Assembly: GCF_000948975.2 (NCBI RefSeq)
Contig: NZ_CP059735.1
Location: forward strand, 4,358,603 to 4,422,602
DNA length: 64,000 nt
Source of the DNA: Thalassomonas actiniarum
GTDB taxonomy: Bacteria > Pseudomonadota > Gammaproteobacteria > Enterobacterales > Alteromonadaceae
Reading direction: 5' to 3'
Shown here in pieces: positions 18,886 through 26,887 of the stretch (the stretch's first letter is position 1; each line of letters begins with the position of its first letter). The notes under the pieces are model-generated. The model did not search any database and was not told where the DNA came from. It worked only from the letters and a program-made list of their open reading frames with translations. A program made the translations under genes and the position numbers.

Positions 18886-20541
18886 TTAAACAGCGCCGCC
18901 CCCGGAAACTTTTTGATAATAATGGATCAGGTTTTCGGTGGAACAATCATGGCTTACCCGGGTTTCCCCGGCCTGTAATTCCTGCTGAATTTTAGCCGCC
19001 AGTCCTTTGCCTAGCTCCACCCCCCACTGATCAAAGGAGCAGATCTGCAAAATAATGCCCTGCACAAAAATTTTATGCTCATAGGCGGCTATCAACATAC
19101 CCAAGGTGGCCGGATCTATGCGTTTAAGCAAAATAGTATTGGTCGGCCGGTTACCCTTGTGCACCTTATGGGGGGCCACCGCATCGATATACGGCGCCTC
19201 CCTGCCCTTGGCTTTGAGATCGGCACAAATTTCCTCTTCGTTGACCCCGGTCATCAAGGCCTGGGTCTGGGCGAAGAAGTTGGCCATCAGGGTTTCATGG
19301 TGGCCTTTCACCGGAGTGACACTGGTGACCGAGCCGATAAAATCGGCGGGCACGACATTATTGCTTTGATGCAGATACTGATAAAAAGCGTGCTGACCGT
19401 TGATGCCCAGCTGGCCCCAGATGGAAGGTACGGTAGCATAATCGAGCTCATCGCCGTGCCAGGACACCGACTTGCCGTTACTTTCCATTTCCGCCTGCTG
19501 CAAATAGCTACTGAGCATATGCAGGGTTTGATCATAAGGTAAAATCGCCTGGGATTTGGCTCCCAAAAAGGTGGTATTCCACACGCTGAGCAGCGCCATG
19601 ATCACCGGCATATTTTGCTCCGGCGGCGCCTGGACAAAATGCCGGTCCATATTATCGGCGCCGTCGAGCAGGGCTTTAAACTTATCGAAGCCTAAATCCA
19701 GGGCAACGGGCAGGCCGATAGCGGACCAGAGAGAAAAGCGTCCGCCGACCCAGTCCCAGATGTCGAAAATATTTTCCTGACTGATGCCAAACTTCACGGC
19801 ATTCTCTTTGTTGGCGGTCACGGCAACAAAATGTTTCGCCACCGCGGTTTCATCAAAGGAAGCGGAAATCAGCCAGTTCAGTGCGGTACGGGCATTAAGC
19901 AAGGTTTCCGTAGTAGTAAAAGTTTTCGAGGAAACTATAAACAGCACTTTTTGCGGGTCCAGCGGCCTTAAGATCTCCACTATCTGGGCGCCGTCAACGT
20001 TAGAGACATAATGCATATTCACGCTGTTATCACTGTAATGTTTAAGCGCTTCGGTGACCATTTGCGGACCGAGGTTAGAGCCGCCTACCCCGATATTGAC
20101 AATATCCGTGATGCGCTTGCCGCTATAACCGAGCCAATGTCCCTGGCGCACCTGGTTGACAAAGGCTTCCATTTTCACCAGCTGGCTCTGCACCTGGGCA
20201 GTGATATTTTCACCGTCCACCATAAGTGGCTGCTCACTGCGCCGTCTTAAGGCAGTATGCAGCACAGCACGGTTTTCCGTCTGGTTGATTTTATCGCCGC
20301 GCAGCATTTTTTCACGCCAGGCAGCGACATCGGTTTCCCGGGCCAGGGCAAACAACACCGACATGGTTTCATCGTCGATAAGGTTCTTCGAATAATCCAG
20401 TAACAAACCCGGCAGCTCCAGTGAAAACTTGTTAAAGCGTTCACTGTCGGCGGCAAATAAATCATTCATATGCTGGTGTTTCTTTTCCCCTGCCAAACGG
20501 GTCAGTTTTTGCCAACTCGGCAGTGATGGTCTTGCCTGCAT
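18886..20541 (-). CDS. pgi: Glucose-6-phosphate isomerase
   Basis: Interconverts fructose-6-phosphate and glucose-6-phosphate. About 551 residues, the usual length for bacterial Pgi, with the signatures VGGSNLGPQMV, SSKTFTTTETLLNA, GGRFSLWSAIGLP and the C-terminal FDQWGVELGK. The frame is open back to a TTG at 20610, but the ATG at 20541 (MQARPSLPSW) is the natural start, and the upstream stretch contains the operator and promoter. A TTGACA -35 (20610-20605), 17-nt spacer and TAAGGT -10 embed the NagR palindrome. Membership in the GlcNAc regulon is notable. Confidence 0.95.
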   Translation of the reverse strand: MQARPSLPSWQKLTRLAGEKKHQHMNDLFAADSERFNKFSLELPGLLLDYSKNLIDDETMSVLFALARETDVAAWREKMLRGDKINQTENRAVLHTALRRRSEQPLMVDGENITAQVQSQLVKMEAFVNQVRQGHWLGYSGKRITDIVNIGVGGSNLGPQMVTEALKHYSDNSVNMHYVSNVDGAQIVEILRPLDPQKVLFIVSSKTFTTTETLLNARTALNWLISASFDETAVAKHFVAVTANKENAVKFGISQENIFDIWDWVGGRFSLWSAIGLPVALDLGFDKFKALLDGADNMDRHFVQAPPEQNMPVIMALLSVWNTTFLGAKSQAILPYDQTLHMLSSYLQQAEMESNGKSVSWHGDELDYATVPSIWGQLGINGQHAFYQYLHQSNNVVPADFIGSVTSVTPVKGHHETLMANFFAQTQALMTGVNEEEICADLKAKGREAPYIDAVAPHKVHKGNRPTNTILLKRIDPATLGMLIAAYEHKIFVQGIILQICSFDQWGVELGKGLAAKIQQELQAGETRVSHDCSTENLIHYYQKVSGGGAV

Positions 20542-20595
20542 AAAAACTCTCTGATACGGATAAAAAATTAATGATAAATTTACCTTAAGCAAAAA

Positions 20596-20609
20596 TGACA
20601 GCGCTGTCA
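20596..20609. promoter_or_regulatory. NagR operator overlapping the pgi promoter
   Basis: Perfect TGACAGCGCTGTCA, 55 bp upstream of the pgi ATG. On the minus strand it overlaps a TTGACA -35 box, with a plausible TAAGGT -10 17 nt on. It also lies in the divergent region with nagR, so it may autoregulate nagR. Confidence 0.88.
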
Positions 20610-20773
20610 ACAGTGTTTGTGATAATTACTGATCTCCGCTTTTAGCAGAGAAAAGTTAAACATAACGCGTTAAATTATGCCCATTTACCAATTAGTGATT
20701 GCCGCACACCGCCAGAAGCAATACCCTAAGGGCTAGAAACGTAAGAAGAATAAGTAAAGGTGTTAAATCCTAG

Positions 20774-21802
20774 ATGAAAGCTACCATAAATGATGTTGCC
20801 AAACATGCGGGAGTGTCGATCAAAACCGTTTCCCGGGTGATGAATAACGAACCTTCGGTGCGCCAGTCCACCAGGGAAAAGGTTCAGGCAACCGTTGCCG
20901 AGCTTAATTACCAGCCGAACCTGGCCGCCCGTAACCTGGCAGGCACTAAGTCCTACTCCATTGCCTATGTTTACGATAATCCCAATGCCTATTATGTTAT
21001 CGATATGCAAAACGGTATTTTATCCGCCTGCCGTAAACAAGGCTTTGAACTCTTGATCCACCCCTGTGATGCAAAAAAAGAGAATATCACCGAAGAAGTG
21101 ATCGCTATGGTCAAGCAATCCCGGGTAGCAGGATTAGTGCTGACACCGCCGTTTTCCGAAATGCCGGAATTTGTTGAGCGTATCAGCGAACTGGATGTCA
21201 AACTGGTGCGTATTATGTCGGGGGATCTGGCACCGGACGAACTCAGCCCCTGCATTATGGTCAATGACCACGATGCCGCCATGAGCATTACCGAACACCT
21301 GATTGAATTAGGCCATAAAGAGATTGCCTTTATTGCCGGTGACGCCGGCCATAAATCGACAATTGAACGCCTCAACGGTTATAAAAAAGCCCTGGCAGAT
21401 CATCGCATGGCCATCAACGAAGACTTGATCATTCACGGGGAATATTCTTTCGAATCCGGGGTTGAAGGTGCAAAAAGTTTGATGCAGGGACAAGTCAAAC
21501 CCACGGCAATTTTCTCCTGTAACGATGAAATCGCCGCCGGGGCATTATTTTCCGCCCGGCTGATGGGGCTGGACATTCCCAGTCAACTCTCCATTGCCGG
21601 TTTTGAAAACAGCCCGTTCTCGCGCCAAACCTGGCCCAAGCTCACCACGGCGCACCAGCCCAATGAGCAGATCGCCGAAAATGCCGCCAACCTGCTGATT
21701 GCCCAGACCCGCAACCAGGGGGAAGCCAATCCGGTGGGACAATATACGCCGCAACTCCTGGTACGGGATTCCACCTCAAGCCCGGCGGGTACCGGCAGCT
21801 AA
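20774..21802 (+). CDS. nagR: LacI-family GlcNAc regulator NagR
   Basis: This 342-residue LacI/GalR repressor has an N-terminal helix-turn-helix (MKATINDVAKHAGVSIKTVSRVMNN) with hinge helix NLAARNLAG and a periplasmic-binding-protein-like effector domain. It is divergent from pgi and sits at the edge of the GlcNAc genes; three perfect and one near-perfect LacI-type palindromes with central CG (TGACAGCGCTGTCA) precede neighbouring genes. The family precedent is LacI-type NagR of Shewanella and relatives. The effector, probably GlcNAc-6-phosphate or a related sugar phosphate, is inferred. Confidence 0.9.
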   Translation: MKATINDVAKHAGVSIKTVSRVMNNEPSVRQSTREKVQATVAELNYQPNLAARNLAGTKSYSIAYVYDNPNAYYVIDMQNGILSACRKQGFELLIHPCDAKKENITEEVIAMVKQSRVAGLVLTPPFSEMPEFVERISELDVKLVRIMSGDLAPDELSPCIMVNDHDAAMSITEHLIELGHKEIAFIAGDAGHKSTIERLNGYKKALADHRMAINEDLIIHGEYSFESGVEGAKSLMQGQVKPTAIFSCNDEIAAGALFSARLMGLDIPSQLSIAGFENSPFSRQTWPKLTTAHQPNEQIAENAANLLIAQTRNQGEANPVGQYTPQLLVRDSTSSPAGTGS

Positions 21803-21894
21803 GGCAAAAAAGAAAACAGCAGCAGGGCAAATAAGTAAAGCCGGCTATTTTGCGCTAGGCTTAAGGTATGTGTTTGAATAAAAGCTGGATAGAC

Positions 21895-22704
21895 ATGCCT
21901 TTTCCTCTTCCTGTTTTCTTACTGCTTTTATTCACTTTTCCCCTTAATGCCGCTCCTTTTATCGTCAACGCCAACGAAGAAATCGGCGACACTTTAGGCA
22001 CAGAGCATGTTAAGCATTTTATCCGGCAATTATACGCCCCGCTGGGCATAAATCCCTCTATCGTTTTTCTGCCCAATCTACGGGGTTTGAACATGGCCAA
22101 CCAAGGCCAGGTAGATGCCGAGTTTTCCCGCTACGAGCCCATAGCCAAGGCTTATCCTAACCTGGTGAAAATTGCCGAACCTCTGTTGGCGGTCAATGCC
22201 GGTTTGTTTTGTCTGTTACCGGCTCACTGCAACCTGGAACCGGATAACCTCTATATCAGGACCAAACGTTCAATCACCATAGGAAACTTCTGCCTTAACC
22301 ATCATTTGTCGTGCCAGGTGGTAAAACATGACAACATAGCTTTTAACATCATGAATAAAAGAGGCAACGGCACTTACCTTTCAGAATACCAGGTCGCCGT
22401 CAATGCATTATGCCAGTCGGGCATTAAACGTATTTATTACCGCCATGTCCCCTCCCTGAGCCAGTTCAGTTACCACTGGATACATAACAAACATAAACAT
22501 CTGTTGAACCAGTTGACCCTGTCCATGATAAACATCAAAAAAAGCGGACTGTTGAAGGAATTACTGATAAAGATCTCAGGCCAGCATAACCCCTGCACTG
22601 TCGACATCATCACCTTACCCCCGTTAAAAGAAGCCGCAGCTCCTTCGCTTCCTTCTTTAAATCATCTCCCTGGCAACCAGCACTCCCCGCTGCCGAAGAA
22701 ATAA
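21895..22704 (+). CDS. Secreted solute-binding-like protein
   Basis: About 269 residues from the ATG at 21895, where a clear signal peptide begins (MPFPLPVFLLLLFTFPLNAA). An upstream ATG at 21868 in the same frame has AAGG only 2 nt away, so it is less likely. The mature part resembles family-3 periplasmic binding proteins (PFIVNANEEIGDTLGTEHVKHF; GLNMANQGQVDAEFSRYEPIAKAYPNLVKI). No transporter genes are adjacent. It lies 92 bp after nagR on the same strand and might be co-transcribed; a role in GlcNAc metabolism is not shown. Confidence 0.65.
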   Translation: MPFPLPVFLLLLFTFPLNAAPFIVNANEEIGDTLGTEHVKHFIRQLYAPLGINPSIVFLPNLRGLNMANQGQVDAEFSRYEPIAKAYPNLVKIAEPLLAVNAGLFCLLPAHCNLEPDNLYIRTKRSITIGNFCLNHHLSCQVVKHDNIAFNIMNKRGNGTYLSEYQVAVNALCQSGIKRIYYRHVPSLSQFSYHWIHNKHKHLLNQLTLSMINIKKSGLLKELLIKISGQHNPCTVDIITLPPLKEAAAPSLPSLNHLPGNQHSPLPKK

Positions 22705-22804
22705 AGTATAGAGATCAACGGCGTAAAATCTCAGCGTCAATGTTTATGTAAATCAGGTGTGACAATTGTTCTTTCCGGGTTAACCCTTCATAAAAACTTA
22801 ATCA

Positions 22805-22842
22805 CGACAGCGCTGTCAAACATACTGGTTAACTGATATTAT
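22805..22842 (+). promoter_or_regulatory. NagR-type operator and promoter of the choice-of-anchor-A gene
   Basis: CGACAGCGCTGTCA (22805-22818) differs by one base from the perfect operators nearby. Its right half is CTGTCA (22813-22818), which can act as a -35 box, with a TATTAT -10 at 22837-22842 after an 18-nt spacer. The coding ATG is 62 bp downstream of the operator. Confidence 0.75.
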
Positions 22843-22879
22843 AGCCGCCGTTCTAACCCCCACTATTTAAGGAGCAACA

Positions 22880-23950
22880 ATGCGTCATCTCACCCTGTTG
22901 GCCGGCTTACTCATCAGCGGTCAAACTTTGGCAGGACCGATAGATTTCGGCCAGGCAAGTCAATACAATGCATTTATCAAGGAAGATTATTCAGTTACCT
23001 CTTCAGATGTCGAAGGCCGGGTGGCTGTCGGCGGTAATTTAACCGTAAACGGCGGCTATGATATCGGCACCCAGATCATCGACTACGACATGGGTGACGG
23101 CCCCAGCTTAGTCGTTGGCGGCGATATCAACAAAACCGGCACCGGCAGTTTAAATGTCTACCAGTCGGCAACCCTGCCCAACCCGGTATTGGGCGATGTG
23201 GTATTGGGAGGCACCTTTACCGGCGGCCCAAGCAGCATAGGTTCAATAACAGAAAACAGCAGCAATTTGCCGGTTGACTTTAGCGGTGCTTTTGCCGAAC
23301 TGGAAGCCCTGTCCCACCAGCTGGCGCAAGAAAGCGATATCGCGGTGATCGATCACGGCTGGGCGCTGGAATTTGCCCTGGATCCCAACCTGGTTTTTGA
23401 AGATGAGGTTTATGTCTTTAATGTCAGCCAGGACATGTTTGCCACCGACTGGTACGTAAATACCGACGGCATGGGCGAAGATGCTACTGTGGTATTCAAT
23501 ATCGCCAATGACAACGGCTCAACCGTTGACTTTTCCCAGGCCAATGTTTTTTTAACCGACAGCAGCAACCCTTTTGACAGCTCAGACCCGTTAAGCGGTT
23601 ACTTTAACAAAGGTACGGCAAACAACGAGCCGCCGCTGCAATTGCTGTATAACTTTGACGATGTCGACCTGCTTAACCTCAACAGCGATTTATACGGCAG
23701 TGTCCTGGCACCAACGGCTGATATTAAAGCCAACGAGTCTACCATCTATGGCCAGGTGATAGGCAAGTCATGGCAGGGGAATATGCAGATAAACTACAAC
23801 CCGTTTAAACCGGTTCCCCCGGACACGACGCCGGTTCCCGAACCGGAAGGTTTATTGTTATTCGCCTTAGGCTTAGCCTTGGTATTTGCCAGAAAGCAAT
23901 TATCTCCCTTCAAATTCAAGCCAGCCAATCAGGTCTTCCGTTTTGCTTGA
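22880..23950 (+). CDS. Choice-of-anchor A family secreted protein with PEP-CTERM-like tail
   Basis: This 356-residue exported protein has a signal peptide (1-18), a choice-of-anchor A domain (about 20-305; NAFIKEDYSVTSSDVEGRVAVGGNLTV, GSVLAPTADIKANESTIYGQVIGKSW) and a C-terminal sorting-like segment of PVPEPEG, a hydrophobic helix and ARK. A 17-residue tail follows the basic end, longer than usual for PEP-CTERM. The ATG follows AAGGAGCAACA. Family members are surface or biofilm-matrix-like proteins sorted by exosortase. Its promoter carries the NagR-type operator. Function unknown. Confidence 0.8.
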   Translation: MRHLTLLAGLLISGQTLAGPIDFGQASQYNAFIKEDYSVTSSDVEGRVAVGGNLTVNGGYDIGTQIIDYDMGDGPSLVVGGDINKTGTGSLNVYQSATLPNPVLGDVVLGGTFTGGPSSIGSITENSSNLPVDFSGAFAELEALSHQLAQESDIAVIDHGWALEFALDPNLVFEDEVYVFNVSQDMFATDWYVNTDGMGEDATVVFNIANDNGSTVDFSQANVFLTDSSNPFDSSDPLSGYFNKGTANNEPPLQLLYNFDDVDLLNLNSDLYGSVLAPTADIKANESTIYGQVIGKSWQGNMQINYNPFKPVPPDTTPVPEPEGLLLFALGLALVFARKQLSPFKFKPANQVFRFA

Positions 23951-23980
23951 TAAGTTAACTTAGCTTTAAGTTAACTTATC
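23949..23980 (+). other. 14-bp perfect inverted repeat after the anchor protein
   Basis: GATAAGTTAACTTA (23949-23962) and TAAGTTAACTTATC (23967-23980) flank a 4-nt loop and overlap the stop codon. It is AT-rich and has no U-tract, so it may protect the mRNA end or be a protein-binding palindrome ahead of the real terminator. Confidence 0.6.
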
Positions 23981-23989
23981 GCAAAAGCT

Positions 23990-24019
23990 AAAATGCCAGC
24001 CCTCTCCCGCTGGCATTTT
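23990..24019. terminator. Bidirectional terminator
   Basis: AAAATGCCAGC (23990-24000) pairs with GCTGGCATTTT (24009-24019) around an 8-nt loop, with more T beyond. It lies between the convergent anchor-protein and ohrR genes. Confidence 0.85.
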
Positions 24020-24021
24020 TT

Positions 24022-24477
24022 CTACCGGCTATCCTCTTGTTCATCGGCATTTAAATCAACACAAACTTTATCCAGCAAGCGGTTTAATACCTGTATCTCA
24101 TCCGGCGCGATATTGGGAAAGGCGCACCGTATCTTCGCCGGCACCTCGGCTGCTTTGACCTGTAATGCCTTACCCTCGGGTAACAGGTGAAGCAATTTTT
24201 TGCGTTTATCCTCTTCACTCTGGGTGATGGACAGCAGTTTTTTTTCCTGCATTTTTTTCAAAATCAGGCTCATGGCGCCACCATCGATAACGGTTTTTTC
24301 CAATAATCTCTGTATGGTGATGCCGTCTTGCTCCCACAAGGCCATCATCACCACATACTGCGGATAGGTCAGATTTAGGGCCTCAAGCAAAGGCCGGTAA
24401 GCGCGGATCAAGCCGTTAGACGCCATGTATAGGCGGTGACACAGCTGGTTGTCCAGTTTAAGTTGGTCGTAAGTCAT
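24022..24477 (-). CDS. ohrR: OhrR-like MarR-family peroxide sensor
   Basis: Represses ohr until an organic hydroperoxide oxidises its sensing cysteine. From the ATG at 24477, which has AGGAG upstream, it is 151 residues; the longer frame to 24528 would need an ATT start. The motif LDNQLCHRLYMAS near the N-terminus holds the reactive Cys13 expected in OhrR. The winged helix follows (IQRLLEKTVIDGGAMSLILKKMQEKKL). It is divergent from ohr, and two TTTGCA-type palindromes lie between them. Confidence 0.88.
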   Translation of the reverse strand: MTYDQLKLDNQLCHRLYMASNGLIRAYRPLLEALNLTYPQYVVMMALWEQDGITIQRLLEKTVIDGGAMSLILKKMQEKKLLSITQSEEDKRKKLLHLLPEGKALQVKAAEVPAKIRCAFPNIAPDEIQVLNRLLDKVCVDLNADEQEDSR

Positions 24478-24506
24478 AAAAGCTCCTGCAAGTACTGCCA
24501 TTTTAT

Positions 24507-24563
24507 TTTGCACACAAAGTATTTGCAATCATAAAAACACTCAGATATTATTTTGCATGCAAA
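24507..24563. promoter_or_regulatory. Two putative OhrR operators
   Basis: TTTGCACACAAA (24507-24518) and the perfect palindrome TTTGCATGCAAA (24552-24563) lie between the divergent ohrR and ohr starts, 30 bp and 34 bp from the respective ATGs. A further half-like ATTTGCAAT sits at 24521-24529. Confidence 0.75.
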
Positions 24564-24596
24564 CTAAATTATTCAATATCACATAGAGGAATTCCT

Positions 24597-25025
24597 ATGA
24601 ACGCATTAAACCAGGTATTATATACAGCAAAAGCAACAGCAACCGGCGGCCGTGAAGGCAGCGCCAAATCAGACGATGGCCGCTTAAATCTGGCCTTGTC
24701 GACCCCGAAAGGCTTAGGCGGTGACGACGGTGCGGGCACCAATCCGGAGCAGTTATTTGCCGCAGGTTATGCCGCTTGCTTTATCGGCGCCCTTAAGGTC
24801 GTAGCCGGCAATGCTAAAATTCCCCTGCCCAAAGACACTTTTATCAATGCCGAAGTGGCCATAGGTCCTATTGCACAAGGTTTTGGTATCGCGGTGAAGT
24901 TGGCGGTTTCCTTAGCTGGCATGGACAAGAGCCAGGCAAATGATCTGGTTGCCCAGGCCCATCAGATTTGTCCCTATTCAAACGCAACCCGGGGTAATGT
25001 CGAGGTGGAATTAACGGTTATTTAA
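24597..25025 (+). CDS. ohr: Organic hydroperoxide resistance protein Ohr
   Basis: Thiol peroxidase that reduces organic hydroperoxides. The 142 residues are the standard length for Ohr, with the two redox cysteines Cys61 (GYAACFIGAL) and Cys125 (HQICPYSNATRGNVEV) in the OsmC/Ohr fold. The ATG follows AGAGGAATTCCT. It is induced via the divergent ohrR. Confidence 0.96.
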   Translation: MNALNQVLYTAKATATGGREGSAKSDDGRLNLALSTPKGLGGDDGAGTNPEQLFAAGYAACFIGALKVVAGNAKIPLPKDTFINAEVAIGPIAQGFGIAVKLAVSLAGMDKSQANDLVAQAHQICPYSNATRGNVEVELTVI

Positions 25026-25073
25026 TCTTCAAATAAGATTAAAACGGCTATATCGGGCGGCGCTTGCCGCCTT

Positions 25074-25280
25074 ATACCAATTGCATTAAGTAGATGACCA
25101 AAATTCGGTGAGGATAAATTTTCAAGAAACCCCTTTATCGTTCCAGACTAAAGCTAAGCACCTGCATCCATGCAGGCAAGGCGTTTGATTGAGCAATAGC
25201 AAGCTATTGTGATTGAAAACAACGCAGGACTTGGAGATTTAGACCATCGAAGATGGTTAGATATTTAATAAAATTGGTAT
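25074..25280. repeat. MITE-like element
   Basis: About 207 bp bounded by ATACCAATT (25074-25082) and AATTGGTAT (25272-25280), a 9-bp terminal inverted repeat. It has no ORF, and internal complementary segments include TGCATCCATGCA and GCAATAGCAAGCTATTG. The remaining ohr-GNAT intergenic DNA has no other evident feature. Repeats with ATACCAATT ends are, to my recollection, common in Colwelliaceae and Pseudoalteromonas; the family name is not assigned. Confidence 0.6.
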
Positions 25281-25404
25281 TATTTTTTAAGCTCTGGCAA
25301 TAAACTGGCGCTCGCTCCCCTGGGCTGCCATATTCGATTGAAAGCCTCAAGGGCCAGCGGGACTTTATATCGATAAAGGATAAAAGCCTGCTAACACACT
25401 GGCG

Positions 25405-25968
25405 TTATAACGCCCTGAACATAATAAAACGCAATAACTGCTCATCAAACATAATGCGCTTATCAATAGCCTTGAGCCCCACTCTTTGCAGGGTTTTCAG
25501 CGAGGCAGTATTGTCCGGATGCACGGTAGAAAACAGGTATTTGACGCCGATTTTTTTCGCCTCGGCCACACGCAGTGCGGTAATTTGGCTATTGATCCCC
25601 CTGCCCCTGTAATCCGGATGCACCAGGGTGAAATAAATCATCGCACTGTGCTCGCCGGGATAGTCTAAATGGGCCAGGTAACCCGGCAACTCCCGTAAAT
25701 GTTTAAGTACGGCATAAGCGATAAGTTGCCCGCCGTCAAAGACAAAAACCTTGGTCATCTCCTTGCCGAGTATCCCTTCAAGAAAGGAAGGTGTCGGCGG
25801 AAATAAATAAGGAGCAGCATGACTGGCTTCTACCCTGACGGTCAGGGCCAGTAAGGCATCTCTGTAGGATAAAGCACAGGTATTTTTGTCGATGACTTTA
25901 ATGTCTAAGGCCACAAATAATGTCTCTGGAGCAGGTATTTTCAAGGACGCAATATAACATTTAACCAT
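25405..25968 (-). CDS. GNAT family N-acetyltransferase
   Basis: This 187-residue acyl-CoA transferase of unknown substrate has the acetyl-CoA-binding motif HPDYRGRGINSQITALRVAEAKK and the following PDNTASLKTLQRVGLKAI, which are GNAT motifs A and B. The N-terminal 60 residues are less typical. No obvious partner gene is adjacent: the MITE lies downstream and the peptide gene is divergent. Confidence 0.8.
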   Translation of the reverse strand: MVKCYIASLKIPAPETLFVALDIKVIDKNTCALSYRDALLALTVRVEASHAAPYLFPPTPSFLEGILGKEMTKVFVFDGGQLIAYAVLKHLRELPGYLAHLDYPGEHSAMIYFTLVHPDYRGRGINSQITALRVAEAKKIGVKYLFSTVHPDNTASLKTLQRVGLKAIDKRIMFDEQLLRFIMFRAL

Positions 25969-26159
25969 TTTATTTCAATGATTTGACATGATTAAGGCAA
26001 TCACCGTAAGTTTCTGTGTTTAATCAGGCTTGTGGTGAGCAGCCCAATGTAAAAACATTGTTTATTTAGGTTAATATTTTGTTACATATATAAACTGTGC
26101 ATTCCTTGACCTCTGCCGTATATTGTCAGTGCAAATAATAAACAAAAAAAGGAAGTGTC

Positions 26160-26357
26160 ATGAAACTAAAACTAAATAAAAAACAACTGAAAAATCTTTC
26201 TAAAGACAATAAAGCATTGCCTGCAGCGATGACCCCCCAAGTAGGCGGTGGCCGCGGACCTGAGTCAGAAGCCTTCTGCCAAAATACCAATGATTACTGG
26301 TGCCAGAGACCTTCTTCACCTCTGGTAGGCTGTACGCAAATCGAGCGATGCCTTTAA
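26160..26357 (+). CDS. Orphan double-glycine-leader peptide precursor (RiPP-like)
   Basis: A 65-residue peptide. A basic leader (MKLKLNKKQLKNLSKDNKALP) is followed by TPQVGGG (residues 25-31), a double-glycine processing site. The remaining core of about 34 residues has four cysteines at 40, 48, 58 and 64 plus Ser/Thr. The ATG follows AAAAAAAGGAAGTGTC, an excellent ribosome site, and a palindromic terminator follows the gene, so it is an independent transcription unit. It resembles GG-leader natural-product precursors seen as orphans in marine gammaproteobacteria. No modifying enzyme or peptidase-ABC exporter is in the window. Confidence 0.75.
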   Translation: MKLKLNKKQLKNLSKDNKALPAAMTPQVGGGRGPESEAFCQNTNDYWCQRPSSPLVGCTQIERCL

Positions 26358-26435
26358 TGATTTTAAGCATATCAGGCAAGCAGTTTTTTAATGCTATCGG
26401 CTGATATCTTTACCTGAAACCTGAACGTAAAGTTA

Positions 26436-26457
26436 AATGCCGGCCCGGGCCGGCATT
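26436..26457. terminator. Palindromic terminator after the peptide gene
   Basis: A perfect 22-nt GC-rich palindrome (11-bp arms with AATGCCGGCCC at the left) is followed by ATTTTTC. It would fold with a tight loop and end the peptide transcript. Confidence 0.7.
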
Positions 26458-26545
26458 ATTTTTCTACACAGAAACGAACAACCTTTTCCAAAAGCGCAGC
26501 AACGGCCAACAAAGCACATTCGGCTTTTGCACCGCCAACCCGATG

Positions 26546-26788
26546 TTATTTCCCTTGATTGGCTAACAGCCCCTGACTTAAAGACAAGATTTTCGATGTT
26601 ACTTTTTGCACACCCGGCGCAAAAATAAAAGAGATCAGTGCCGCCGCCGGCCAGGCCAGGCTAAAAGCCTGCAGCCACCTTGAGGCAAATTGCTCGACCA
26701 AACCTATATTGAGCAAGGTGATCCAGCAGGTCATAAGCAAAGACAAAATAAATGACATCAAAACTGAAGAAAGCATACGCTGTTTCAT
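26546..26788 (-). CDS. DUF2798 family small membrane protein
   Basis: 80 residues from the ATG at 26788 (MKQRMLSSVLMSF), preceded by TGGAAG; a frame extending to 26800 has a poorer site. Two transmembrane helices (about 7-28 and 42-62) are visible, and the motif AWPAAALISFIFAPGVQKVT fits DUF2798. It is divergent from a LysR regulator with 99 bp between starts, so that regulator probably controls it. Function unknown. Confidence 0.78.
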   Translation of the reverse strand: MKQRMLSSVLMSFILSLLMTCWITLLNIGLVEQFASRWLQAFSLAWPAAALISFIFAPGVQKVTSKILSLSQGLLANQGK

Positions 26789-26887
26789 AATAACTTCCAC
26801 TTGCAGACTGTTTAACCAGTTTACACAATTGACGAAGTCATAACTATCAGCATAATATCAAATTTAAATTCCAAAAATGGAACTGTG

